From NCBI RefSeq assembly GCF_002929705.1, contig NZ_PJIN01000001.1, forward strand, positions 623,244 to 687,243: a DNA stretch of 64,000 bases, written 5' to 3'. Positions 45,606 to 54,277 of the stretch are shown piece after piece; within the stretch, counting starts at the first letter, position 1; each line of letters begins with the position of its first letter. Origin of the DNA: Arthrobacter sp. N199823. Its GTDB lineage: Bacteria; Actinomycetota; Actinomycetes; Actinomycetales; Micrococcaceae. The notes under the pieces were generated by a model that was given only the letters and a program-made list of their open reading frames with translations, was not told where the DNA came from and made no database searches. Position numbers and translations under genes: made by a program.

Positions 45606-46142
45606 ATGACATCCCCAGAACAATTCATGAACGAAATTCCCCAACTTGTTGCCATCGTTGACCTGGTTGAAGCAGCGATCCGACATCCCTGGCCCAAGAA
45701 TCAATCCGAAAATGATGCCTTGTTCAAGCGTCTGGGATGGGGCCACGGAAAGAAGTCTCCCGCAAACACTAACGATGTTCGTGATATCGCGGACCATTTT
45801 CACCTAGAAACAGGGAATGAGGGCCCTCCCATATTCGCCACTTCGCGGGAACTTGGCGGACTCATAGAATCCATACATTTAAAGCTCCGACTGGATTCGG
45901 CGCCTCCAAACCCCGATGCAACGCGTTGCTTCGAAGCCATTCTCAGTCAACTGATAGACCTCCACGGCGAGCCAACCATTCCATGGCACGGGCAGAGAGG
46001 CCTGCGGAAGATGTGGAACGTCAACGGTATCGACATTGATGTCACCTACAACGACAGCCGCAGCTCCCTCACAATTGGAATTCAGGACGAACGATTCTTT
46101 GCCGAAGTGGAAACATCCGCCCGAGCCAACAGCGTCGAGTGA
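45606..46142 (+). CDS. Hypothetical protein
   Basis: A 178-residue soluble protein (VAIVDLVEAAIRHPWPKNQS, RCFEAILSQLIDLHGEPT, GIDIDVTYNDSRSSLTIGIQ). The mix of an N-terminal helical part and a C-terminal beta-rich part recalls small actinobacterial orphan families of unknown function. No catalytic motif was recognised. It stands alone downstream of the phosphatase-like gene. Confidence 0.65.
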   Translation: MTSPEQFMNEIPQLVAIVDLVEAAIRHPWPKNQSENDALFKRLGWGHGKKSPANTNDVRDIADHFHLETGNEGPPIFATSRELGGLIESIHLKLRLDSAPPNPDATRCFEAILSQLIDLHGEPTIPWHGQRGLRKMWNVNGIDIDVTYNDSRSSLTIGIQDERFFAEVETSARANSVE

Positions 46143-46161
46143 ACTCCGGTGAAGGCCTTGG

Positions 46162-46833
46162 CTAAGCTCTGACTATCGAAATTCTCGAGTTGAGATCTAC
46201 CCGAGATTTCCCTGCCGGTGCTTCGATCTGAACACTCAGTGGGCCACTTGCTGGTTGAGATACCTTGTTGGGGAACCAGAGCCGTTCCTGTTGCACAACG
46301 ATCAGGAGGCCATCATGGCTGCCCATTGAGGCGAACATGCTGGAGCAATCGTAATAGTTGGGGATAGCCAATTCTTCGGACAGTGTTGCTACGGTGGCCA
46401 GCACGTCTTCCACGCCAATCCCAACTTCACTGATGGACAACATATGCGGATTTTTGCCCTTGCTGATCAGAGTGGAGGCATCAGCCTCGCGAGCGATGAA
46501 CTCCAAGATAATGCCTTCGGGTCCCAAAAAGTACAGCGAACGAGATTGCCATTCCTTCGAACCGAGGATGACATCTGAGCCGTCTGCCTGAAGTAGGGAG
46601 ACGCGTCGGGCCAGCCATTCGTGGGCAAAATCAAACTCTGATGGCAGGATGCCGAAGGCGAGGTGATGGACACCCTCAAAACTATCTCCGGCACTCAGCG
46701 TTAGTCGGCTTGAGCCAATGGGGACCACCACGCTGGTGGAAGTCACTTCGACAGGTAGCAGCAGGTCATCACGGTAGAACTGAACTGCTTTCGCGAGGTC
46801 ACGGACAGTGATGGAGACGTTGAGGATTTTCAT
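46162..46833 (-). CDS. VOC family protein, probable SoxR target
   Basis: A 223-residue VOC protein with two modules: KILNVSITVRDLAKAVQFYRD starts the first; FLGPEGIILEFIAR ends it, and a second unit follows (SEVGIGVEDVLATVATL). The ATG at 46833 has AAGGA at a suitable distance. It is divergent from soxR, and the shared 129-base spacer contains a sox-box, so it is probably induced by redox-active compounds. A role in binding or modifying such a compound is likely but unproven. Confidence 0.85.
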   Translation of the reverse strand: MKILNVSITVRDLAKAVQFYRDDLLLPVEVTSTSVVVPIGSSRLTLSAGDSFEGVHHLAFGILPSEFDFAHEWLARRVSLLQADGSDVILGSKEWQSRSLYFLGPEGIILEFIAREADASTLISKGKNPHMLSISEVGIGVEDVLATVATLSEELAIPNYYDCSSMFASMGSHDGLLIVVQQERLWFPNKVSQPASGPLSVQIEAPAGKSRVDLNSRISIVRA

Positions 46834-46915
46834 TCTTGATATTCCTTGTCTGAGAAGTGGTTGCCGGATGCCCAAGCTTCTCCTTGTGTTCGAGTGCGTA
46901 CGCTTCATAGAACTA

Positions 46916-46933
46916 GCTAAAGCTAACTTGAGG
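46916..46933. promoter_or_regulatory. SoxR operator (sox-box)
   Basis: GCTAAAGCTAACTTGAGG matches the E. coli soxS operator (CCTCAAGTTAACTTGAGG) at 15 of 18 positions and lies between soxR and the divergent VOC gene. Read toward the VOC gene, a TTGACC -35 hexamer (46932-46937) and a weak TTCTAT -10 (46907-46912) would be separated by 19 bases, the long spacer typical of MerR-family promoters. Confidence 0.75.
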
Positions 46934-46962
46934 TCAAGCTGGTGGCATGCAAGCATGAGCAC

Positions 46963-47433
46963 ATGACCACCGCCATACCCAGAAGCCTGCTGCCAATCGG
47001 TGAAATTGCCAGCCGTGCCGGCTTGTCAGTTCCGACTGTCAGGTATTACGAATCTCGAAACCTGATATCTTCCGAACGCACCGCGGGCAACAAGCGCCTC
47101 TTCCGCCGCTACACCCTGCGGCGGCTGGCCGTCATCGCCGCAGGGCAACGAGTGGGACTCACGCTGGCCGAAATTGCGGAAGCACTGGCCGAACTGCCCT
47201 CAGACAAGGCTCCGTCTCAGGACGATTGGCATCAGCTGAGCACACATTGGACGCTGCTAGTGGCACGAAGAATCCGCCAGCTAGAAAAGCTCCAAGGATC
47301 GCTCGATGACTGCATCGGCTGCGGTTGCTTGTCCCTCAAGAAATGCCATCTCTTCAATTCGCAAGACGAGGCGGCATCCGAAGGCCCTGGCTCGCGTTGG
47401 ATTCGCAATAGTATGGAATACGACGAAGACTAA
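46963..47433 (+). CDS. soxR: Redox-sensitive transcriptional activator SoxR
   Basis: A 156-residue MerR-family activator. The DNA-binding part is LLPIGEIASRAGLSVPTVRYYE, and the [2Fe-2S] ligands are Cys117, Cys120, Cys122 and Cys128 in CIGCGCLSLKKC, the exact SoxR spacing. Oxidation of the cluster by redox-cycling compounds activates the target promoter. The ATG at 46963 gives the family length. The divergent VOC gene is its likely target through the operator at 46916-46933. Confidence 0.95.
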   Translation: MTTAIPRSLLPIGEIASRAGLSVPTVRYYESRNLISSERTAGNKRLFRRYTLRRLAVIAAGQRVGLTLAEIAEALAELPSDKAPSQDDWHQLSTHWTLLVARRIRQLEKLQGSLDDCIGCGCLSLKKCHLFNSQDEAASEGPGSRWIRNSMEYDED

Positions 47434-47457
47434 GGTACGGACGCTGAGGTGTGGTCG

Positions 47458-47637
47458 CTAGCTCCGGGGCGTGAACTGGACCTGGAGGTACTTGAGTTCA
47501 GCGCGTGGAAGCACGGCTGTCACGACGCCACCGCCTGCCAGTTGGGCTCCGATGCCGTACACGAATGGGTCCGTATCGACCTCCGCGCCGGGCACGTCGA
47601 CCCCGTTGATGACGGTCCTGGCCCGGCCGTTGACCAT
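47458..47637 (-). CDS. Possible short gene after the 160-residue hypothetical
   Basis: A 59-residue frame (VNGRARTVINGVDVPGAEVD, VYGIGAQLAGGGVVTAVLPR) with a protein-like product, starting at an ATG 22 bases beyond the end of the next gene upstream on the minus strand. The frame is open further back to just after that stop, so it may equally be a shifted or broken C-terminal continuation. No ribosome site is evident. Confidence 0.35.
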   Translation of the reverse strand: MVNGRARTVINGVDVPGAEVDTDPFVYGIGAQLAGGGVVTAVLPRAELKYLQVQFTPRS

Positions 47638-47661
47638 CCGGCCGGTTACCGCGGGTTCGTG

Positions 47662-48144
47662 CTAGTCCCACGGGTTACTGCCCGGCCAGAGCTCCTGCCG
47701 GTACAAGTTCATGAGGATGTGGTTGACGTGATCTGCCAGTAAGCTCTGGACGGTAGAACGCTCGGAGGGATCGCGGGTCCAAGTGGTTCGCACCGCTTCC
47801 CACAGCTGAGGGTAATGCATTCGCTCCACGTGCTCGATCAGCCAGGGGGGTTGAGGCCAGGGAGGGGCTTCCTCGATTGATCTGCGTGTCTGCTCGTCGA
47901 GGACCGCAAGGTTTACCGGGTCTGAGCGGTCATCCGGGTTTCGCCAGAGCGTATAGGTGATGCTCGCAGTCATTTCGCTATACCCACCATCACCCCCGCT
48001 GTAGCTCGGACTGACGGCATCCGTGTCCTCCAATGATGGTTGGGCCACGAGCCCCATCACCGGAATAGGCATGAGTTTCAGATTCTCGACCCCTTCGGCA
48101 CGAGGATCGGGGGCGTCTTCGGGGAGAATTCCAGCTGTTCTCAT
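47662..48144 (-). CDS. Hypothetical protein
   Basis: A 160-residue soluble protein (VENLKLMPIPVMGLVAQPSL, ASITYTLWRNPDDRSDPVNL, LIEHVERMHYPQLWEAVRTT). No domain recognised. The ATG at 48144 is preceded by a close GAGGT. The Trp-rich central part and its compact size suggest a real gene of narrow distribution. Confidence 0.65.
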   Translation of the reverse strand: MRTAGILPEDAPDPRAEGVENLKLMPIPVMGLVAQPSLEDTDAVSPSYSGGDGGYSEMTASITYTLWRNPDDRSDPVNLAVLDEQTRRSIEEAPPWPQPPWLIEHVERMHYPQLWEAVRTTWTRDPSERSTVQSLLADHVNHILMNLYRQELWPGSNPWD

Positions 48145-48318
48145 ACCTCGACTATGAACCAACCGGGGGAGCCTGTAAACGGGATCGAGTTTAAGCCTCT
48201 AGATGTCCCGATGGAAAAGTATTGAAGAATTCTTCAGCATGTGTCGATCTGGCCTAGCGCCGTTCGACCTATGGGTGAGAAGGTCAAAGAGCGACCTTCC
48301 AGAACCAAGGAGTACACA

Positions 48319-48738
48319 ATGGCCAAGTACATGCTGATCATGCGCGCAACGGAGGAGTCGTTCGCCAACTTCATGAGCGCCGACTTCACCGAGGTCCTCG
48401 AGGCGATGGGCAAATTCAACGACGAGTTGATCCGTGCTGGAGTCCTGCTGGCGGCCGAAGGTCTCGACGATGCAAATAACGGCGTCGTGGTCGACTTCAC
48501 GGGTGAGACGCCGGTCGTGACTGACGGTCCCTACGGAGAAATCAAGGAACTCTTCAACGGCTACTACATCCTCGACGTCGCCTCGATTCAAGAGGCAGTC
48601 GAATGGGCCAAGCGTGCACCGATGACCGCGGGAAGTAAGACCGAGATCCGTCGTGTGCCCTCGATTGATGAGTTCCCCCAGGACAACACCTGGATACAGA
48701 AGGAGCGCGCCTGGCGCGAGCAGACCGGGCAGCTCTGA
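48319..48738 (+). CDS. YciI-related DGPF-domain protein
   Basis: A 139-residue YCII-like protein with the signature motif DGPY (residues 69-72, in VVTDGPYGEIKEL). AAGGAG lies eight bases before the ATG. In many Actinobacteria such DGPF proteins are encoded next to ECF42 sigma factors and belong to their regulons. The next gene, four bases downstream, is such a sigma factor. The biochemical role of DGPF proteins is not settled. Confidence 0.92.
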   Translation: MAKYMLIMRATEESFANFMSADFTEVLEAMGKFNDELIRAGVLLAAEGLDDANNGVVVDFTGETPVVTDGPYGEIKELFNGYYILDVASIQEAVEWAKRAPMTAGSKTEIRRVPSIDEFPQDNTWIQKERAWREQTGQL

Positions 48739-48742
48739 TCGA

Positions 48743-49996
48743 GTGAGCAACACAGAGGCGCGGCGCGCCGTCGAGGTGGTGTGGCGCAGAGAGTCCGCCC
48801 GCGTCGTTGGCGCCCTCGCCCGCTATACAGGCGATTTCTCGCTGGCCGAAGACCTTGCGCAAGAGGCCTTGGCCGAGGCGCTCGTTTCCTGGTCTGTCGA
48901 TGGAGTCCCGGCCGAGCCGACAGGTTGGCTACTGACGGTGGGTCGACGCCGGGCGATCGATGCCTTTCGGCGCCGGTCCGCACAAGACGATCGCTATGCC
49001 CTGCTTGCCCGCGACCTCGACGAGGAGTTGCCGGGCGTGGATACGCTTTTTGACCCCGACGCGATCGACGACGACGTGCTGGCCTTGATGTTTATTTCGT
49101 GCCATCCGGTGCTATCGAAGGAGTCACGGATTGCCTTGGCGCTGCGCGTCGTCGGTGGACTGGGTACCGGCGAAATCGCGAAGGCTTTTCTCGTGCCAGT
49201 GCCGACGGTTCAGGCACGCATAACCCGCGCCAAAAAGACGCTCGCTGCGGCCAAAGTCCCCTTCGGTGTGCCGGAACCGCACGAGTTGGTCGAGCGGCTT
49301 GGCTCAGTCCTTCAGGTCATCTACTTGGTCTTTACGGAAGGGTCGTCTGCATCGAACGGCGACGAATGGATTCGCACGAAATTGGCCAACGAAGCACTCC
49401 GGTTGGCCCGCGCGTTGGTGCGTCTCCGGCCGCAGCCTGAGGTATTCGGGCTGCTCGCATTGTTGGAGCTCACTGCAGCCCGTTTTCCAGCACGACTTGA
49501 CGCGTCTGGCTGGCCTGTCCTGCTGGAGGACCAGGATCGACGCCTATGGGACCAGTCGGCCATCCGGCGCGGACGCGCGGCGCTCGCTCAGGCTGTGGCG
49601 GCTGGGCGTGGGCTGGGCGCGTACGGTCTCCAAGCGTCCATCGCCGAGTGTCACGCGGTGGCGCACTCCGTGGCTGAGACCGACTGGCAGCGTATCGTCA
49701 TCCTCTACGAAGCTCTCGGTCGGCTGACACCGTCACCCGTGATCGACCTGGGCCATGCTGTCGCAGTCGCGATGGCCTCTGGTCCGGCGGCCGGGCTCGC
49801 TCTAGTTGACGCCATTGCGTCACGGGGCCATTTGGATGGCTCACACCTGTTGCCCGCGATCCGGGGCGAATTGCTTACCCGACTTGGCCGTCCGGACGAG
49901 GCGCGGGCAGCGCTCGAGCAGGCCATCGAGCTGTGCGCCAACGTCGTCGAAAGCGCCATGCTTCAGCGCAAGGTCGACGGTGTAGCCCACTCGTAG
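48743..49996 (+). CDS. ECF42-type RNA polymerase sigma factor
   Basis: A 417-residue extracytoplasmic-function sigma factor with a long C-terminal extension. Region 2 is visible in ARYTGDFSLAEDLAQEALAEAL and WLLTVGRRRAIDAFRRR, and region 4 in IALALRVVGGLGTGEIAKAF and VPVPTVQARITRAKKTL. The C-terminal 230 residues form a TPR-like helical domain (LYEALGRLTPSPVIDLGHAV). This domain order and the DGPF neighbour define the ECF42 group, whose members lack anti-sigma factors and rely on the C-terminal part. The GTG start follows the previous stop directly. Confidence 0.93.
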   Translation: MSNTEARRAVEVVWRRESARVVGALARYTGDFSLAEDLAQEALAEALVSWSVDGVPAEPTGWLLTVGRRRAIDAFRRRSAQDDRYALLARDLDEELPGVDTLFDPDAIDDDVLALMFISCHPVLSKESRIALALRVVGGLGTGEIAKAFLVPVPTVQARITRAKKTLAAAKVPFGVPEPHELVERLGSVLQVIYLVFTEGSSASNGDEWIRTKLANEALRLARALVRLRPQPEVFGLLALLELTAARFPARLDASGWPVLLEDQDRRLWDQSAIRRGRAALAQAVAAGRGLGAYGLQASIAECHAVAHSVAETDWQRIVILYEALGRLTPSPVIDLGHAVAVAMASGPAAGLALVDAIASRGHLDGSHLLPAIRGELLTRLGRPDEARAALEQAIELCANVVESAMLQRKVDGVAHS

Positions 49997-50163
49997 AGAT
50001 ACTTACCGATGAACCCAAAGCAACGAAGACATAAGCAGCTGCCACTCGTACAGCTGGCGCCGACGCCAAAGCCAGCCAGCTCTAAGGATGTTTCTCGAAG
50101 GCTGTCCGGCTGGGGGGCTAAATTCAAAAGTTATTCACTAGGCCCGAAGGAGAATAGACAAAA

Positions 50164-50787
50164 ATGTTACTCAAGAATATTGACCTAAAAGTCACTGAGT
50201 ACATCGAAAACTCAGCCGATTTTGCCAGACCCATCCTCGATCACCTTCGAGAGCTGATACATAGAAACTGCCCCGATGTAGTGGAATCCATCAAGTGGGC
50301 GATCCCGCATTTTGACTACAAAGACGATTTTATGTGCGTTCTGGCTTCCGCCAAGAATCACTGTTCGCTCACATTCATAAAGTCAGAATTCATGAGCGAT
50401 CCCCGGTTCGCTGGTGGCAAAAAGGTGAAGCCGGGTCAGCGATTCATGAGCAGAATCACGAGCATGACCGAGCTGCCATCAGATGAAGAGCTCACAGGCT
50501 TTGTCAAACAAGCGATGGACTTGAACGAAAGAGGCGTAAAACTCGACAAGACTGCCAAAGCTGCACCAAGCAGCAAATCCTTGGACACTCCGGGATATTT
50601 CCTGCAAGCACTCTCCACGAATCCCGTTGCAAAACAAGTTTTTGAAAACCATTCACCGTCATTCCGCAAGAACTATATTGTGTGGCTTGAAAGTGCAAAG
50701 ACCGAGGCCACTCGACAACGAAGAATCGACGAAGCCCTGGAATGGATTGCCGATGGCAAGGGACGATTCTGGAAGTACGAAAAATAG
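50164..50787 (+). CDS. YdeI/OmdA family protein with DUF1801 domain
   Basis: A 207-residue two-part protein: an N-terminal DUF1801 domain (LRELIHRNCPDVVESIKWAI) and a C-terminal OmdA-like helical part (FENHSPSFRKNYIVWLESAK with RRIDEALEWIADGKG). YdeI-type proteins have been linked to bacteriocin or stress protection. AAGGAG lies 11 bases before the ATG. Composition is visibly more AT-rich than in its neighbours, so it may have been transferred from a low-GC host. Confidence 0.85.
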   Translation: MLLKNIDLKVTEYIENSADFARPILDHLRELIHRNCPDVVESIKWAIPHFDYKDDFMCVLASAKNHCSLTFIKSEFMSDPRFAGGKKVKPGQRFMSRITSMTELPSDEELTGFVKQAMDLNERGVKLDKTAKAAPSSKSLDTPGYFLQALSTNPVAKQVFENHSPSFRKNYIVWLESAKTEATRQRRIDEALEWIADGKGRFWKYEK

Positions 50788-50879
50788 AACGGCGCCGTCG
50801 AGCTGCCAGCGCCCCGGTTCTCCATCCCAATCCCGACCCTAGTTGGCGCGCGCACTACTTGATGTGTCACCATGGCGCC

Positions 50880-51968
50880 ATGGAAACGCATGTATTGATC
50901 ATTGGCGGCGGCATTGCTGGACTGTCTCTGGCGTGGCAGTTGGCCCCGACTGTTCCCGTAATTCTGGTGGAGGCTGAGAGGACGTTGTCGTATCACACCT
51001 CCTCACGCTCGGCCCGGCAGATGCAGCCCGGCTACGGGCCGGCTCCTATTCAGGAATTGACGCACCGGAGCATAGCCCTGGTGGAGCAAATTTCCGCCGG
51101 CCTGTCTTCGCCCATTCTCATTCCCCGGCACCTCATGACCCTTGGTACGGTGGCAGAAGTTCAGGCACTCGTGGCCACACACAGTTCCTTGACCGCGCTC
51201 GATCAGGCCCAGACCATGCATCGCAGCCCGGATCTGCGCCCGGAGACCTTTGAAGCCGCAGCGCTCGATGAGACAGCCCACGAAGTGGACGTCCCTGCCC
51301 TTCTGGACTTTTACCGGCGCGAGGCCGTGGCGGCAGGTGCGGTATTTCTGACGGAGCACCCTGTCACCGCGGTAGAAGCCACGGGCGCCGGATTCACCGT
51401 GACGGCTGGCGGGCACACCATCGAGGCGCGGATAGTTGTCAACGCCGCCGGGGCGTGGGCAGACACGGTGGCGCAGATGGTGGGTGCCCGGCCTCGTGGT
51501 CTACGGCCATACCGGCGCAGCGTAGCCATTGTGTCCACTCAATTCCCAGTGGATCCCGCCGGGCCCATGGTGGAGCCAGCTGATGAGTCCTTCTACTACA
51601 GGCCCGACGGCGGTCACCTCCTGATCTCGCCGTGCGAGAGTGTCCTTGCCGAGCCAGGTGACGCACAAGTGGTGGAGGCAGACATCGCCCAACTAATCCA
51701 GCGCATTGATGCCGTGACCACCCTGAGGATCACCGGCGTCGTCCGGGCATGGACGGGGCTGCGGACCCAGCCGGCCGACGGATTGCCGGTGGTGGGAATG
51801 GACACGGAGGAGCCCAACTTTTTCTGGCTGGCCGGGCAGAGCGGCTACGGAATTCAAACGTCGGCGGCACTAGCCACCATGGCCGCGCAGCTGGTCACCG
51901 GGACGCTGCCCGATGAGGACAGTGCGTTGGCCGCTGCACTGAGTCCACAGCGTGCGGGACTGAACTAG
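50880..51968 (+). CDS. FAD-dependent oxidoreductase (D-amino acid oxidase family)
   Basis: A 362-residue DAO-type flavoenzyme. The dinucleotide motif is VLIIGGGIAGLSLAW at the N-terminus, and GLRTQPADGLPVVGMD with WLAGQSGYGIQTS is the standard C-terminal FAD segment. It would oxidise an amine or amino acid. The ATG at 50880 places the FAD motif at the N-terminus as usual. It converges with and overlaps by four bases a LysE exporter gene, which suggests joint handling of an amino acid. Confidence 0.92.
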   Translation: METHVLIIGGGIAGLSLAWQLAPTVPVILVEAERTLSYHTSSRSARQMQPGYGPAPIQELTHRSIALVEQISAGLSSPILIPRHLMTLGTVAEVQALVATHSSLTALDQAQTMHRSPDLRPETFEAAALDETAHEVDVPALLDFYRREAVAAGAVFLTEHPVTAVEATGAGFTVTAGGHTIEARIVVNAAGAWADTVAQMVGARPRGLRPYRRSVAIVSTQFPVDPAGPMVEPADESFYYRPDGGHLLISPCESVLAEPGDAQVVEADIAQLIQRIDAVTTLRITGVVRAWTGLRTQPADGLPVVGMDTEEPNFFWLAGQSGYGIQTSAALATMAAQLVTGTLPDEDSALAAALSPQRAGLN

Positions 51969-52618
51969 CTGGTGGCCCCGGAGGCCACGACGCCCACGCC
52001 CAGCACGGCCAAGATGCCGCTGCTGATGCGTTCAATGAGGGTGTTAACCTTGGGCTTGCGCAGCCACTTCATGGCCCGGTAGGCGAGGAATGCGATGGTG
52101 GCCAGGTAGAGGAATCCGATGACCGCCAAGGTGAGTCCTAGAATCATGGCAATGGCCAGTGTATTGGCGCCCTGGGGGATGAACTGGGGCACAACGGCCA
52201 GATAGAACAGGCCCACTTTGGGGTTGAGCAGGGTGGATACGACGCCGGCGCCATAGCCTGCGCGTTTGCTGTAAACCAGCGGTTGGTGACCGTCGCCGCC
52301 GGCGGCGATCCCGGCTTTGGCGGCCTTGCGGGCCTTCAAAAATGAGGAGATGCCCAAGTAGAGCAGGTACAAACCACCGGCAATCTTGATCCAGCGGAAC
52401 ACTTCGGCGGACTGTTCCAAAATGGCGGCTAGGCCAAAGCCCACCAAGGCGGCCCAGACTAATGCGCCCGTGCCAGAACCGGCTGCCGCAGAAATGCCCG
52501 CGCCCACTCGGCTCAGTGAAATGCGCAGCACCATAAATGTGTCAGGCCCGGGAATAAGGGCCAGCATGAGGCACAGTCCGGCAAAGGCCAAGAGCGAAAC
52601 AAAGGTCATGAAGTCCAT
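51965..52618 (-). CDS. LysE family amino acid exporter
   Basis: A 217-residue inner-membrane exporter of the LysE/RhtB family with five to six hydrophobic segments. The opening LLAFAGLCLMLALIPGPDTFMVLR is diagnostic for the family (the PGP motif). Substrate cannot be told from sequence; basic amino acids, homoserine and threonine are known in relatives. It is divergent from hutI and overlaps the DAO gene end. Confidence 0.93.
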   Translation of the reverse strand: MDFMTFVSLLAFAGLCLMLALIPGPDTFMVLRISLSRVGAGISAAAGSGTGALVWAALVGFGLAAILEQSAEVFRWIKIAGGLYLLYLGISSFLKARKAAKAGIAAGGDGHQPLVYSKRAGYGAGVVSTLLNPKVGLFYLAVVPQFIPQGANTLAIAMILGLTLAVIGFLYLATIAFLAYRAMKWLRKPKVNTLIERISSGILAVLGVGVVASGATS

Positions 52619-52734
52619 TCTCCGGCCCAAGTTCCCACTCCCGCAAGCTGGCCGGCATGCTGGTGTCCGTTATCCCAGACTCAACCCCGCGCTGAGGCAC
52701 CCCAACCAGCCCGCCGCCGTCGTACGCTAGGGCC

Positions 52735-53958
52735 ATGAGTGAACTGATCAGCAATATTGGCGAACTGATGACCCAAGACGGGGAGCTTGGCACCTTGCGT
52801 GACGCGGCCATGGTCCTTGAGGGCGAGCGCATTGCCTGGATCGGCCCCAGCAGCGAGGCTCCGGCCGCCGACAAGCACACGGATGCGCAGGGAAGGGCGG
52901 TGCTTCCTGGCTGGGTGGATTCGCATTCGCACCTCATTTTTGCAGGGGATCGGACGGCCGAATTTGAGGCGCGCATGGCCGGCGAAAGCTATAGAGCCGG
53001 TGGAATTGCGCTCACCGTGGAGGCAACACGCGCCGCCACCGATTACGATCTCACCCGCCTCGGCTTGGGACGTTTGGCGGAAGCCGTATCCCAGGGCACT
53101 ACTTATCTGGAGACGAAAACCGGGTACGGCCTGGACGTCGAGCAGGAGGGTCGCAGCGCCAGAATCGCCTCCACCGTGGCCGATCAAGTCACGTTTTTGG
53201 GTGCCCATCTTGTCCCCAGCGGCATGGACGCCGACGCCTACACCGAGCTGGTCTGCACCGATATGCTCGACGCCGTGCGCCCCTACACCGATTGGGCCGA
53301 CGTCTTTTGTGAGCGTGGCGCCTTCACCCCGGACCAGTCGCGCGCAGTGCTCACCGCCTGCCGCGACTCCGGCTTGGGATTGCGCGTGCACGGCAACCAG
53401 CTGGGTCACGGAGCAGGTGTTGAGCTCGCCGTGGAGTTCGGCGCGGCGAGCGTTGACCACGTGAATTTCCTGACGGACGACGACGTTGCGCTCCTTGCGC
53501 AGTCCTGGTCCGGTTGGGACGGGGGAGCCAACGCGGGGCGCGGGGCTGGGCAGCGCGGCACTGTCGCGACGGTGCTTCCCGCCTGCGATCTCTCCACCCG
53601 AGCTCCGTTGGCTCCCGCCAGAACGCTGCTGGATGCCGGTGTGCAACTGGCCATTGCCTCCAACTGTAATCCTGGAACGTCGTACACGTCCTCGATGGCA
53701 TTTTGTGTGGCCACTGCCGTGCTGCAGATGGGACTGAGCATCAATGAAGCCGTCCGGGCGGCGACCTATGGGGGAGCGCTGGCTCTGGGAGTCGAATCCG
53801 GCCGGGACGAGGATGGTCAGCGGGCTGTGGGTTCGCTGGCTGTGGGGCATCGAGCAGATGTGCACATGCTGCGCGCGCCGTCAGCAACGCATTTGGCGTA
53901 CCGTCCGGGTATGCCCCTGACCGCCGGGGTTTGGCGGGCCGGGGTCCGGAAGGCTTAA
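52735..53958 (+). CDS. hutI: Imidazolonepropionase
   Basis: A 407-residue amidohydrolase that opens imidazolone-5-propionate to N-formimino-L-glutamate in histidine degradation. Metal-binding and catalytic segments are visible: VDSHSHLIFAG, RVHGNQLGHG, ASVDHVNFL and IASNCNPGTSYTSSM. Length and motif order match HutI. No other hut genes lie in the window, so it is either detached from or at the end of a cluster elsewhere. Confidence 0.92.
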   Translation: MSELISNIGELMTQDGELGTLRDAAMVLEGERIAWIGPSSEAPAADKHTDAQGRAVLPGWVDSHSHLIFAGDRTAEFEARMAGESYRAGGIALTVEATRAATDYDLTRLGLGRLAEAVSQGTTYLETKTGYGLDVEQEGRSARIASTVADQVTFLGAHLVPSGMDADAYTELVCTDMLDAVRPYTDWADVFCERGAFTPDQSRAVLTACRDSGLGLRVHGNQLGHGAGVELAVEFGAASVDHVNFLTDDDVALLAQSWSGWDGGANAGRGAGQRGTVATVLPACDLSTRAPLAPARTLLDAGVQLAIASNCNPGTSYTSSMAFCVATAVLQMGLSINEAVRAATYGGALALGVESGRDEDGQRAVGSLAVGHRADVHMLRAPSATHLAYRPGMPLTAGVWRAGVRKA

Positions 53959-53991
53959 CTGCGCCGGTGAGGTTGATGTGTTCTCAGCCCA

Positions 53992-54228
53992 GTGGTGAGA
54001 GGTATTGCAGCAGATATTCACGGGCTTCGGGGGCGTGAGTACACAGCAAACGCGGCGTTTCCGGTAGTTTCAGATCCGTGTCTTTGGTGGGTTATTGGCA
54101 CCTCGGCCCTGTGTGCAGCCGGAATCGCCAGCTTGGCAGTAGGGGCCGCGGAGGTTGTTGCAGCCTTTGCAAAAGCTGACAAGATTGTGAAAGCAAGCAA
54201 GCAAGCAAGCAAGCAAAGCAGTAGTTAG
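53992..54228 (+). CDS. Small protein with hydrophobic centre and repeat-coded tail
   Basis: A 78-residue protein. The centre (DPCLWWVIGTSALCAAGIASLAVGAAEVVAAFAKADKI) is hydrophobic with two cysteines, and the C-terminal KASKQASKQSSS is coded by six tandem AAGC units. The start (GTG) has no good ribosome site, so the true start is unsure. Small size, hydrophobic Ala/Gly-rich core and position at the head of a cluster of small membrane genes recall bacteriocin-type peptides, but no family was recognised. Confidence 0.45.
   Translation: MVRGIAADIHGLRGREYTANAAFPVVSDPCLWWVIGTSALCAAGIASLAVGAAEVVAAFAKADKIVKASKQASKQSSS
54191..54214 (+). repeat. AAGC tetranucleotide repeat, six units
   Basis: Six tandem AAGC units at the 3' end of the small gene 53992-54228. 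A change in unit number would shift the reading frame and alter the C-terminus, as in slipped-strand phase variation. With only six units the rate would probably be low. Confidence 0.85.
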
Positions 54229-54277
54229 CTCGTATTGGGCACTAGCGGGGACCCACTAGAGAGGGAGGAATATTCAC

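Noticed and set aside
26000-46000. Integron-style gene cassette array with attC sites
   Set aside because: The many single small genes suggested it, but genes lie on both strands, no RYYYAAC/GTTRRRY attC sites were found and no tyrosine integrase is present.
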